Below are positions 11,131 to 18,777 of a stretch of 64,000 nt of DNA, one piece after another; the first letter of the stretch is position 1, and each line of letters opens with the position of its first letter. The position numbers were made by a program, and so were the translations under genes. The notes under the pieces are model-generated. The model saw nothing but the letters and a program-made list of their open reading frames with translations. It made no database searches and was not told the DNA's origin. This DNA is from Carboxylicivirga sp. M1479 (GTDB lineage: Bacteria > Bacteroidota > Bacteroidia > Bacteroidales > Marinilabiliaceae): NCBI RefSeq assembly GCF_007097485.1, contig NZ_VKDE01000018.1, forward strand, positions 124,001 to 188,000, written 5' to 3'.

Positions 11131-12480
11131 ATGACCATGAAGAGAAAGTCTTTAGTATTAATGCTGTTATTGGGGATAATGGCCAGTAATTCTTATGTAG
11201 GAGCCCAAGAATCCAACGCAATGGATAGTGTCGAATGTTTAAAAAACTATTCGTTATATAAGGAGGCACTAAAGAAGAAAATGTATGATTATTCAATTGA
11301 CGCTTGGCGTTTAATGTTTGAGCAATGTCCTGATGTTACTATACGTTTGTATGCCGATGGGGTTAATATTTATAAGCATTACATTAAAATAGAGCAAGAT
11401 AAAGCGACAAAACAAGCTTTGGTGGATACCTTGCTTATGATTTATGATCAGAGAATACAATATTTTGGAAGTCATCCCAAATATCCAGAGGGTTGGGTGT
11501 TAGGTCGTAAAGGTCTGGATATTGTTACTTATCGAAGAAACAATAAAGAATCGCTTAAAGAGGCAATTTCTTATTTTGAACATTCTTATCAGCAACTTAA
11601 TGTGAAAATGGAGCCAATGGTTGCTGTCAATTGGCTGCAGGCCACAAATGCACTCGTTAACTCGGGCGATGTTGAACCCAACGAGCTTTTGAATGTATAC
11701 ATGAATGTTGATGAAGTGTTAGCATCCCATATGTCTCGACAAACTAATCCTAAACGAATTGCGATGCTTAACAAAGCAAGCGGAACGTGTGTGGAAATTG
11801 TGACTAAAAGAGGATTTGATGATTGTGTTGCACTGGAAGAAGTACTGCATGCAAAATTTGAGTCGGTAAAAGACAATAAGGATGGACTAGAGCGCTTAAT
11901 CACTTTATTGGATGCCTTTGATTGTGTAGATGGTGAGTTGTATGCAATGGCGGTAGAGCAGAATTATGACTTAAAACCAACTGCTGATGCTGCATACTTG
12001 CTTGCTAAGTTTTTTATTAAAAATAACCAATTTGATAAAGCTAAAGAATACTATTTAAAATCAATAAGCTTAGCCAGTGATTCAGGTTTGCAGGCAAAGT
12101 GTTTTTATGAATTAGCTGTTGTTACTTTTTCGCATTATAAAGATAGTCCTGAAGCGCGTAAGTACGCACAAAATGCTTTGAGTAGAAAGGATGGGTGGGG
12201 CAAGCCACATATCCTAATTGGAAACATTTATGCCCAGGAGAGTGCAAAATATGGAGATAGTGATTTTGAACACCAAAGTGTTTATTGGGTGGCTATTGAT
12301 CGCTACCAAAAAGCGAAAGCGATTGATCCGGAATGTGTGAAAGAAGCCGAAAAGCAAATCAACCTATATTCTCAATACTTGCCAGATCGTGAGACGGGAT
12401 TTTTTCACGGGATAGAAGAAGGTGCTAACTATACGGTTGGTTCATGGATTAATGAGAAAACGGTCGTGAGATACCGATAA
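11131..12480 (+). CDS. Secreted TPR protein with conserved C-terminal motif
   Basis: Exact role unknown. The product is about 449 residues from the ATG at 11131 (or 447 from 11137); an earlier in-frame TTG at 11101 is unlikely because the signal peptide starts with the Met-Lys-Arg-Lys at 11137 and ends near VGAQES. Helical TPR-like repeats fill the protein, clearest at residues 290-400 (DAAYLLAKFFIKNNQFDKA, then AKCFYELAV). The C-terminus, ending in YTVGSWINEKTVVRYR, resembles a tail I associate with Bacteroidetes TPR proteins of the same size. Probably periplasmic and a scaffold for protein-protein contacts. Ends at a bidirectional terminator shared with galM. Confidence 0.75.
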   Translation: MTMKRKSLVLMLLLGIMASNSYVGAQESNAMDSVECLKNYSLYKEALKKKMYDYSIDAWRLMFEQCPDVTIRLYADGVNIYKHYIKIEQDKATKQALVDTLLMIYDQRIQYFGSHPKYPEGWVLGRKGLDIVTYRRNNKESLKEAISYFEHSYQQLNVKMEPMVAVNWLQATNALVNSGDVEPNELLNVYMNVDEVLASHMSRQTNPKRIAMLNKASGTCVEIVTKRGFDDCVALEEVLHAKFESVKDNKDGLERLITLLDAFDCVDGELYAMAVEQNYDLKPTADAAYLLAKFFIKNNQFDKAKEYYLKSISLASDSGLQAKCFYELAVVTFSHYKDSPEARKYAQNALSRKDGWGKPHILIGNIYAQESAKYGDSDFEHQSVYWVAIDRYQKAKAIDPECVKEAEKQINLYSQYLPDRETGFFHGIEEGANYTVGSWINEKTVVRYR

Positions 12481-12502
12481 AAGAAATTCGATCACAAATA
12501 AT

Positions 12503-12536
12503 CAAAGAGAGTGCTGTTTTTTTAGCACTCTCTTTG
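12503..12536. terminator. Bidirectional terminator between the TPR gene and galM
   Basis: Arms CAAAGAGAGTGCT/AGCACTCTCTTTG (13 bp, perfect) around a T-rich loop, between convergent genes. Confidence 0.8.
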
Positions 12537-12541
12537 TGTTT

Positions 12542-13597
12542 TTACTCTGTGAGTCCGAATTTATACAAGGTGGTTTGTTTGTATTTTTCTCCTGGTGATA
12601 AAACTGGGCTTGGGAAATGTGTTTGGTTGGGTGAGTCAGGGAATTTTTGAGCCTCAAAGCAAATGCCGTAGTTTTCGGTGAAAGCGACATCGTCCCTTTT
12701 AAAACTGCCATCTAAATAATTACCTGTGTATACCTGAAATCCTGGTTCTGTGGTGTAAAACTCTAATGATCGACCAGTACTCTCATCGATAATACGAGCA
12801 CCCAAGTTAAGGTCGCCAGGAAAACCGTTAATGACAAAGTTATGGTCATAACCGCGTCCATCAACATCAGAAATTCGATCTCCTATGTATCGTGGTAATA
12901 GAAAATCAAGAGGAGAGTCGTTAACAGAAACTATTTCGCCTGTTGGAATATCATTCTCGTCTTTCGGTGTGAATCTATCAGCATAAAGGACCATTTGATG
13001 CTTTAATACTGGTGTTTGCATGTTTGACAAATTGAAATACGAGTGATTGGTAAGGTTAACAACTGTTTTTTTTGTTGTTTCAGCTTCGTAATCAATTACC
13101 AGTTCATTATCAAAAGTTAAGGTGTACGTTAATTTTACATTTAACAAACCTGGGAAACCTTCTTCCATATCATCGGATTGAAGGCGTAGGATAACACCCG
13201 TCCGCTTGGGCTCTTTAAATGTTTCCATGTCCCATACCTTTTGGTGAAAACCTTTCGGTCCGCCATGCAATGAGTTGGGGCCATTATTGCAGTTTAAGGT
13301 ATATTCTTTATCATCAATGCTGAATAGTCCGCCTTTTATTCGGTTAGCATATCTGCCGATGGCTGCCCCAAAGTACGGACAGTTGTTTTGGTATTCCTTA
13401 GTTAGGTAATCTTCTACCTCATCAAAGCCAAGTGCAATTTCGGCAAAATTACCACGTCTGTCAGGAGTTTTTATGCTCATAATAATACCACCATAGTTGG
13501 TGATTGTTACTTGCGTATGTTTCCTATTCTGCAGTGTGACAATTTCGATGTCTTGATTTAGCTCTGGAATGAACTTTTTATTCTGGTTAATTATCAT
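12542..13597 (-). CDS. galM: Aldose 1-epimerase (mutarotase)
   Basis: Interconverts alpha and beta anomers of galactose and other aldoses. The 351 residues match the family length. Visible motifs are the substrate-binding GRYANRI and LHGGPKGFHQKVW, the catalytic-acid histidine in NLTNHSYFNLS, and the catalytic-base glutamate in GICFEAQKFPDSPN. No signal peptide, so cytoplasmic. A clear -7 box lies 23 bases before the start. No galactose operon is attached. Confidence 0.94.
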   Translation of the reverse strand: MIINQNKKFIPELNQDIEIVTLQNRKHTQVTITNYGGIIMSIKTPDRRGNFAEIALGFDEVEDYLTKEYQNNCPYFGAAIGRYANRIKGGLFSIDDKEYTLNCNNGPNSLHGGPKGFHQKVWDMETFKEPKRTGVILRLQSDDMEEGFPGLLNVKLTYTLTFDNELVIDYEAETTKKTVVNLTNHSYFNLSNMQTPVLKHQMVLYADRFTPKDENDIPTGEIVSVNDSPLDFLLPRYIGDRISDVDGRGYDHNFVINGFPGDLNLGARIIDESTGRSLEFYTTEPGFQVYTGNYLDGSFKRDDVAFTENYGICFEAQKFPDSPNQTHFPSPVLSPGEKYKQTTLYKFGLTE

Positions 13598-13619
13598 AGT
13601 GGTGATTGTGGATTATATG

Positions 13620-13627
13620 CAAAAGTA
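13620..13627 (-). promoter_or_regulatory. galM -7 box (TACTTTTG)
   Basis: Exact TAnnTTTG on the minus strand, predicting a leader of about 15 bases for galM. Confidence 0.5.
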
Positions 13628-13681
13628 CGAAAAAAGTTAATTTTAACATTTTATTACTTTTTCATTGGAGGCGTACGAAAA

Positions 13682-13822
13682 AAGAGTAATTTTACTCTTG
13701 ATAATTTGAATGCAATTCAATTATTTACGGACTACTTTTATCCGCAAGGATAACTTTAAATAAGCGCAGGTAGTTTTTTGGTTTTAGAGAGAAGAGGTTA
13801 TTCATTTGAATAACCTCTTTGT
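13682..13822 (+). ncRNA. Candidate small RNA: four hairpins ending in a terminator
   Basis: The 339-base gap between divergent galM and purL holds four perfect inverted repeats in a row: AAGAGTAA/TTACTCTT (13682-13699), TTGAAT/ATTCAA (13706-13720), TTATCC-GCAA-GGATAA (13738-13753, with a GNRA-type tetraloop) and AGAGGTTATTCA/TGAATAACCTCT (13793-13818) followed by TTTGTTTT. The last looks like an intrinsic plus-strand terminator, yet no coding gene is read into it, and the purL -7 box lies downstream at 13894. A small RNA is the simplest reading. An upstream promoter is only suggested by TAATTTG at 13702-13708, one base short of the consensus. Confidence 0.4.
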
Positions 13823-13893
13823 TTTAATGTGCTTTTGTGAAAAAACTTCACTAATTATCTTTTCGAATATCATTAAAACTAAACAACTATTGC

Positions 13894-13901
13894 TAAATTT
13901 G
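13894..13901 (+). promoter_or_regulatory. purL -7 box (TAAATTTG)
   Basis: Exact TAnnTTTG match 35 bases before the purL ATG. No clear -33 TTG. It lies downstream of the terminator-like hairpin at 13793-13818, which argues against that hairpin being a purL attenuator. Confidence 0.5.
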
Positions 13902-13936
13902 CAGCTCATTAAAAACAAAATTCAAAACTTTCATTC

Positions 13937-16900
13937 ATGGTTCTGTTTTTCAAGGGAGATTCAAAGCAGATTATTGCTGTTGGAGCACATATCGAACTTT
14001 CATCTGATAACATTAGTAAATTAGAGTGGCTTTTTAGTGGGGCAAAGCTTTCTGAGGATAAAACTTTAGAAGGCTTTTTTGTTGGTCCTCGTAAAGAAAT
14101 GATTACTCCATGGAGTACTAATGCAGTGGAAATAACCCAAAATATGGGTATTGAGGGCATTCTGCGCGTAGAGGAGTTTTTTGAGGTTGATTCTGAAAAA
14201 GCAGAATTTGATCCAATGCTTCAGGCAATGTATAAAGGTATGGATGATGATATCTTTACCATTGATAAGGAGCCTGAACCGATCGTGCATATTAAAGATA
14301 TTGCGGCTTACAATGCGCAAGAAGGATTAGCATTAAGTGGAGATGAGATTAAATACCTTGAGGATTTAAGTGTTCGTTTAGAACGTCCTTTAACCGATAG
14401 TGAAGTGTTTGGTTTCTCTCAGGTTAATTCGGAGCATTGTCGACATAAAATTTTCAATGGTATCTTTATTATTGATGGAGAAGAGAAAGAAAGTTCTTTA
14501 TTCCAATTGATTAAGAAAACTTCCAAAGAAAATCACAACTACATTGTATCTGCTTATAAAGACAATGTGGCATTTGTTGAAGGACCTAAGGCAATGCAGT
14601 TTGCACCAGGTCGTCAGGATACTGCGGACTTCTTTGAAACGAAAGAAATTGATACTGTTATTTCGTTAAAAGCTGAAACGCATAATTTCCCAACTACTGT
14701 AGAGCCATTTAATGGTGCTGCTACAGGTGCAGGTGGTGAAATTCGTGACCGTTTGGCTGGTGGACAAGGATCGTTGCCATTAGCAGGAACGGCAGTTTAC
14801 ATGACTTCTTACTCGCGTTCTGAAGAAGGCCGTGCATGGGAAGATGCCACACCAGCAAGAGACTGGTTGTATCAAACACCAGAAGAAATATTAATTAAAG
14901 CTTCTAACGGAGCATCTGATTTTGGTAATAAGTTTGGACAGCCAATGATTTGTGGTTCTGTTCTGACGTTCGAACACTTTGAAAACCAAAAGAAGTTTGC
15001 CTTTGACAAGGTAATTATGTTGGCTGGTGGAATTGGCTTTGGTCGTAAAGAACATGCTTTAAAAGCTGATCCGGACAAAGGTGATAAAGTAGTTATTTTA
15101 GGCGGAGATAATTACCGCATTGGTATGGGTGGCGGCGCTGTGTCGTCTGTTGCAACGGGTGAATTTGATAATGCCATTGAGCTAAATGCTGTTCAGCGTT
15201 CAAATCCAGAGATGCAGAAGCGCGCGATGAATGCTATTCGTGCTTTAGCTGAATCGGATGAGAATCCGATTGTATCCATTCATGATCATGGAGCTGGTGG
15301 ACATTTAAACTGTTTATCAGAGTTGGTTGAAACAACGGGTGGTACTATTCATTTGGATAAGTTACCTGTTGGTGATCCAACCTTATCATCGAAAGAGATT
15401 GCAGGAAATGAGTCGCAGGAGCGTATGGGGCTTGTTTTAAAAGATAAAGATATTGAGAACTTAAAAAATATTTCTGCTCGTGAGCGTGCACCTTTCTATG
15501 AGGTTGGTGAAACCACGGGTGATATGAACTTTAAGTTCGAAGACGATAAAGGAAATGCACCAATCAACTGGCAGCTGTCGGATATGTTTGGTAATCCTCC
15601 TAAAACAATAATGAAAGACGAAACAGCAGACGAAAAATTCGCAGCTGTTGAGTATGAAACAACACAGGTTGAGAAATACATCAGCGATGTACTTCAGTTG
15701 GAAGCAGTGGCTTGTAAAGATTGGTTAACCAATAAAGTTGACCGTTCGGTAACTGGTAAAGTGGCCAAGCAACAGTGTGCTGGAGAATTACAGATACCAT
15801 TGAATAACCTGGGCGCTTGTGCCATCGATTTCAAAGGAGAAAAAGGAGTGGCGACTTCTATTGGTCATGCTCCAGCAATTGGTTTGGTTGATCCTGCAGC
15901 AGGTGCGGTGGTTTCAATTGCCGAGGCTTTAACGAATATTGTTTGGGCACCTTTAACACATGGTTTAAAAGGTGTTTCGTTAAGTGCTAACTGGATGTGG
16001 CCTTGTAAAACAAAAGGTGAGGATAGTCGTTTGTACCGCGCTGTTGAAGCAGTAAGTGATTTCAGTTGCGAGTTAGGAATCAACATTCCTACTGGTAAAG
16101 ACTCACTTTCAATGACTCAGAAGTATAAAGACGGTGACTTGGTTTATAGTCCTGGTACTGTTATTATTTCAGGTGGTGCTGAAGTAAATGATATACGCAA
16201 GATTGTTGAGCCTGTTTTGGTTAAGGATACGGATACCACTTTATTACACATTGATTTATCTTTCGATAGCTTAAAGTTAGGTGGTAGCTCATTTGCTCAG
16301 GTTGTTAATAAGCTAGGAGCAGAGGCGCCAACAGTAACTGATGTTGAGTATTTCAAAAATGGTTTTAACGCCATTCAGGAGTTGATCAATAAAGGTTTAA
16401 TATTAGCTGGACATGATGTTTCTGCAGGTGGTTTGGTAACTGCTTTATTGGAAATGAACTTTGCGAATACATCTTACGGTGCCAAGGTTGATTTAAGCGA
16501 TTACGAAGAAAAAGATCTGGTAAAATTACTGTTTAGCGAAAACCCAGGTGTTGTTATACAAGTAAAAGATTTAGCTGCTGTAAGTTCAATATTGGAAGCG
16601 GGTGGAATTCAGTTTATGGCACTTGGTCAGCTTACTGAAGCACGTGAATTAGTGATTGAGAACAATGGTCAGGTATTGAATTTAGATATCGATAAGTACC
16701 GTAACGATTGGTTTAAAACATCGTACCTATTAGACCGTAAGCAGAGCGGAGAAGAATTAGCGAAAGAGCGTTTTGAAAACTATCAGAACCATGGTTTGGC
16801 TTACGATTTTCCAAAAGCATTTACTGGTAAAATGGATCAATGGAATTTAATGTTAGATCGTAAAGAGCGTTCGGGCATTAAAGCTGCTATTATCCGCGAG

Positions 16901-17626
16901 AAAGGTGTGAATGGCGATCGTGAGATGGCTTACAGCATGTTCTTAGCTGGCATGGATGTGAAAGATGTTCACATGACTGACCTGATTGCTGGTCGTGAAG
17001 ATTTATCGGATGTGAACATGATTGTTTACGTTGGTGGTTTCTCAAACAGTGATGTATTAGGTTCGGCAAAAGGTTGGGCTGGAGCATTCCTATACAATCC
17101 GCAGGCTAAAAAAGCATTGGATAACTTCTATGCACGTCCTGATACATTGAGTTTAGGTATTTGTAATGGTTGTCAGCTAATGGTTGAACTAGGTTTAGTT
17201 TATCCTGAGCACGAAGAGAAGCCAAAGATGCTACATAATAACTCACATAAGTTTGAGTCGATTTTCTTAAACATGGAAATTGCTAAAAACGACTCGGTGA
17301 TGTTAAGTTCATTATCAGGTTCTAAATTGGGTGTTTGGGTAGCTCACGGTGAGGGAAAATACCAATTACCTTATGCCGAGGATCAGTACAATATCGTAGG
17401 GAAATATGCGCACGAATCGTACCCTGCAAATCCGAATGGTAGTGACTATAATGCCGCTGCAATTTGCTCAAACGATGGTCGTCATTTAGCCATGATGCCT
17501 CACTTGGAGCGTGCAATTTTCCCATGGCAGTGGGGTTATTACCCTGCCGACCGTAAGGAAGATGAAGTAACTCCATGGATTGAAGCATTTGTTAATGCTC
17601 GTAAATGGATTGAAGCTAAGAAGTAG
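13937..17626 (+). CDS. purL: Phosphoribosylformylglycinamidine synthase, single-chain form
   Basis: Fourth step of purine synthesis: FGAR + glutamine + ATP to FGAM. At 1229 residues it is the large single-chain enzyme in which the synthetase and glutaminase domains are fused, as in E. coli, and unlike the PurS/PurL/PurQ split of Gram-positives. Visible parts are the N-terminal PurS-like domain (1-150), the VNSEHCRHKIF motif of the linker, two AIRS-type ATP-grasp-like halves (HNFPTTVEPFNGAATGAGGEIRD; SIHDHGAGGHLNCLSELVE; GHDVSAGGLVTALLEM) and a class I glutaminase domain with nucleophile Cys1076 in LGICNGCQLM and later AHGEGKY. The ATG at 13937 keeps the N-terminal domain complete. Strong terminator at 17653-17687. 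Confidence 0.97.
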   Translation: MVLFFKGDSKQIIAVGAHIELSSDNISKLEWLFSGAKLSEDKTLEGFFVGPRKEMITPWSTNAVEITQNMGIEGILRVEEFFEVDSEKAEFDPMLQAMYKGMDDDIFTIDKEPEPIVHIKDIAAYNAQEGLALSGDEIKYLEDLSVRLERPLTDSEVFGFSQVNSEHCRHKIFNGIFIIDGEEKESSLFQLIKKTSKENHNYIVSAYKDNVAFVEGPKAMQFAPGRQDTADFFETKEIDTVISLKAETHNFPTTVEPFNGAATGAGGEIRDRLAGGQGSLPLAGTAVYMTSYSRSEEGRAWEDATPARDWLYQTPEEILIKASNGASDFGNKFGQPMICGSVLTFEHFENQKKFAFDKVIMLAGGIGFGRKEHALKADPDKGDKVVILGGDNYRIGMGGGAVSSVATGEFDNAIELNAVQRSNPEMQKRAMNAIRALAESDENPIVSIHDHGAGGHLNCLSELVETTGGTIHLDKLPVGDPTLSSKEIAGNESQERMGLVLKDKDIENLKNISARERAPFYEVGETTGDMNFKFEDDKGNAPINWQLSDMFGNPPKTIMKDETADEKFAAVEYETTQVEKYISDVLQLEAVACKDWLTNKVDRSVTGKVAKQQCAGELQIPLNNLGACAIDFKGEKGVATSIGHAPAIGLVDPAAGAVVSIAEALTNIVWAPLTHGLKGVSLSANWMWPCKTKGEDSRLYRAVEAVSDFSCELGINIPTGKDSLSMTQKYKDGDLVYSPGTVIISGGAEVNDIRKIVEPVLVKDTDTTLLHIDLSFDSLKLGGSSFAQVVNKLGAEAPTVTDVEYFKNGFNAIQELINKGLILAGHDVSAGGLVTALLEMNFANTSYGAKVDLSDYEEKDLVKLLFSENPGVVIQVKDLAAVSSILEAGGIQFMALGQLTEARELVIENNGQVLNLDIDKYRNDWFKTSYLLDRKQSGEELAKERFENYQNHGLAYDFPKAFTGKMDQWNLMLDRKERSGIKAAIIREKGVNGDREMAYSMFLAGMDVKDVHMTDLIAGREDLSDVNMIVYVGGFSNSDVLGSAKGWAGAFLYNPQAKKALDNFYARPDTLSLGICNGCQLMVELGLVYPEHEEKPKMLHNNSHKFESIFLNMEIAKNDSVMLSSLSGSKLGVWVAHGEGKYQLPYAEDQYNIVGKYAHESYPANPNGSDYNAAAICSNDGRHLAMMPHLERAIFPWQWGYYPADRKEDEVTPWIEAFVNARKWIEAKK

Positions 17627-17652
17627 TTTTAAATACACTACATTATAATATA

Positions 17653-17687
17653 AACCTGACAGGATTAATTCTTGTCAGGTTTTTTTA
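17653..17687 (+). terminator. purL terminator
   Basis: Arms AACCTGACA/TGTCAGGTT, 11-base loop, then seven T. Confidence 0.85.
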
Positions 17688-17715
17688 TGAAGTAGCCTTT
17701 TGTATAATTGAGCAA

Positions 17716-17746
17716 CAGATGTTATCACTCAAAGAGATGACATCTG
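17716..17746. repeat. GATGTCATC-type hairpin (copy 1)
   Basis: Arms CAGATGTTATC/GATGACATCTG (11 bp with one G-U pair). The arm sequence resembles the second hairpin at 22592-22634. Directly downstream of the purL terminator. A further small palindrome AACGGT/ACCGTT follows at 17753-17766. Confidence 0.45.
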
Positions 17747-17794
17747 TATTTTAACGGTCTACCGTTTTAATTTTACATCCCTCACGTTCGGATG

Positions 17795-18325
17795 GGCCAA
17801 AAGCAAACTATTATTGCTCGCCGTAACATTACAATAGGCAAAAATTATATGATTATTGCTCCCCGCACCTTTGCAATGGGCAAAAGTTGTTTGATTATTG
17901 CCCGTTGTAAGCTTGTATTGCGCAATAAACATTTGCTTTTGCGGTTTACGCAATATTTGAAGCTAAAAACAATTGTTTTTTGTATTTCATAATGCTGGTG
18001 TGAAAAGCATTTGTAGATGAGCTTACCTGATGGTCGGACGTGTCAAATACATTTGTATTTTTCTTCCCCTAATCACCAAGTGGGCAAAATATATTTGTAG
18101 ATTACTTATCTGGTCATTCGTTTGGGCTAAATAGATATGTATATCGTTCATCTGAACGAGTAGGCGAGCAATAAACATTTGCTTTTCTGATGTTTGCAAA
18201 ATATCGAAGTCAAATATATTTGTTGCTTCCTACTGTTTATAATCTGACCCAAAGCATTTGTTTATTAAATTCTAATCGCGTACTAAAGTTTTTTTTGATG
18301 TGAATGCAATTGTTTCAAATTGAGT
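17795..18325. repeat. Degenerate 42-bp tandem array, about 13 units
   Basis: Units are anchored on GGC-AAA(T)A-n-ATTTG. The anchor C/G falls at 17797, 17839, 17881, 17923, 17963, 18002, 18044, 18085, 18127, 18169, 18211, 18250 and 18302, so seven of twelve steps are exactly 42 bases and most others 39-41. Units differ at many positions. The best-kept part is a palindrome-like core such as CAAATACATTTG or CAAATATATTTG; GCAATAAACATTTGCTTTT occurs identically at units 4 and 10. The first four units can be read in one frame as 14-residue repeats of the form GKxxxIIAxR, but no start or protein is convincing. 42 bp is four helical turns. It fills much of the 1.15-kb gap between purL and the helicase gene. 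Confidence 0.75.
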
Positions 18326-18380
18326 TGTTTATATGTGGTTTTTCTAAGCTTGGGTATTTTTGAACGCTGCGCGCTATGGC

Positions 18381-18580
18381 CTCTCTTTTAAATAGCTTAC
18401 GTTTTATCAAAAGCTTTAGAGAGACCGGGAAGCTGAGAACTTGTTCGAAGATCACCCGGCCGCACTTAAGTTTGAGATAAATAAGAAAGTTATTTAAAAA
18501 GTAGCCTTGATCTTTTTTCCTTAGTTTTTGTGATCAAGAACAAAAAGTAAGTCCGGTTTGGGCGGATAGCCCAATTGATA
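18381..18580. other. Cluster of inverted repeats in the purL-helicase gap
   Basis: Non-coding. It contains CTCTCT/AGAGAG (18381-18423), CCGGG/CCCGG (18425-18459), CTTGATC/GATCAAG (18506-18538) and TTGGGC/GCCCAA (18558-18574). The part around 18500-18575 reminds me of a palindromic intergenic element seen in several Bacteroidetes genomes, but that is memory and unverified. The remaining bases (18326-18380 and 18581-18710) hold nothing I recognise. Confidence 0.4.
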
Positions 18581-18713
18581 AGAATAATTAGGACAACATT
18601 GATTAAATTCCTAATGTTTGTGCGCCTATCACTAAAACTACATGATGGTAGGTATTCATTATTTACTGAAAACCAATCAGATGAAATTTAACTACAAAAT
18701 ACCATAATCTATA

Positions 18714-18746
18714 TTGCTGATTTGTCCCATTCTGTTTGTATTTTTG
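18714..18746 (+). promoter_or_regulatory. Promoter of the SNF2 helicase gene
   Basis: TATTTTTG at 18739-18746 is an exact -7 match, with TTG at 18714-18716 (22-base spacer, slightly long). It lies 31 bases before the start codon. Confidence 0.5.
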
Positions 18747-18777
18747 CGAATTAGCACTTTTGAAAAAGGGATGAACC

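Noticed and set aside
13793-13822. Attenuator of purL
   Set aside because: The purL -7 box at 13894 lies downstream of the hairpin, so purL transcripts should not contain it.
13682-13822. Known purine-related riboswitch (purine, PRPP, ZTP)
   Set aside because: None of the conserved blocks of these classes could be found; only simple hairpins are visible.
17792-17992. Frame with 14-residue repeats read as a small protein
   Set aside because: It is the result of a 42-bp repeat with a multiple-of-three period; the same array continues for 330 bases where the frame is broken. No promoter or signal was found.
17795-18325. Possible CRISPR array
   Set aside because: The units are too diverged, with no constant repeat, and the variable parts are not separate spacers; there are no cas genes in the window.
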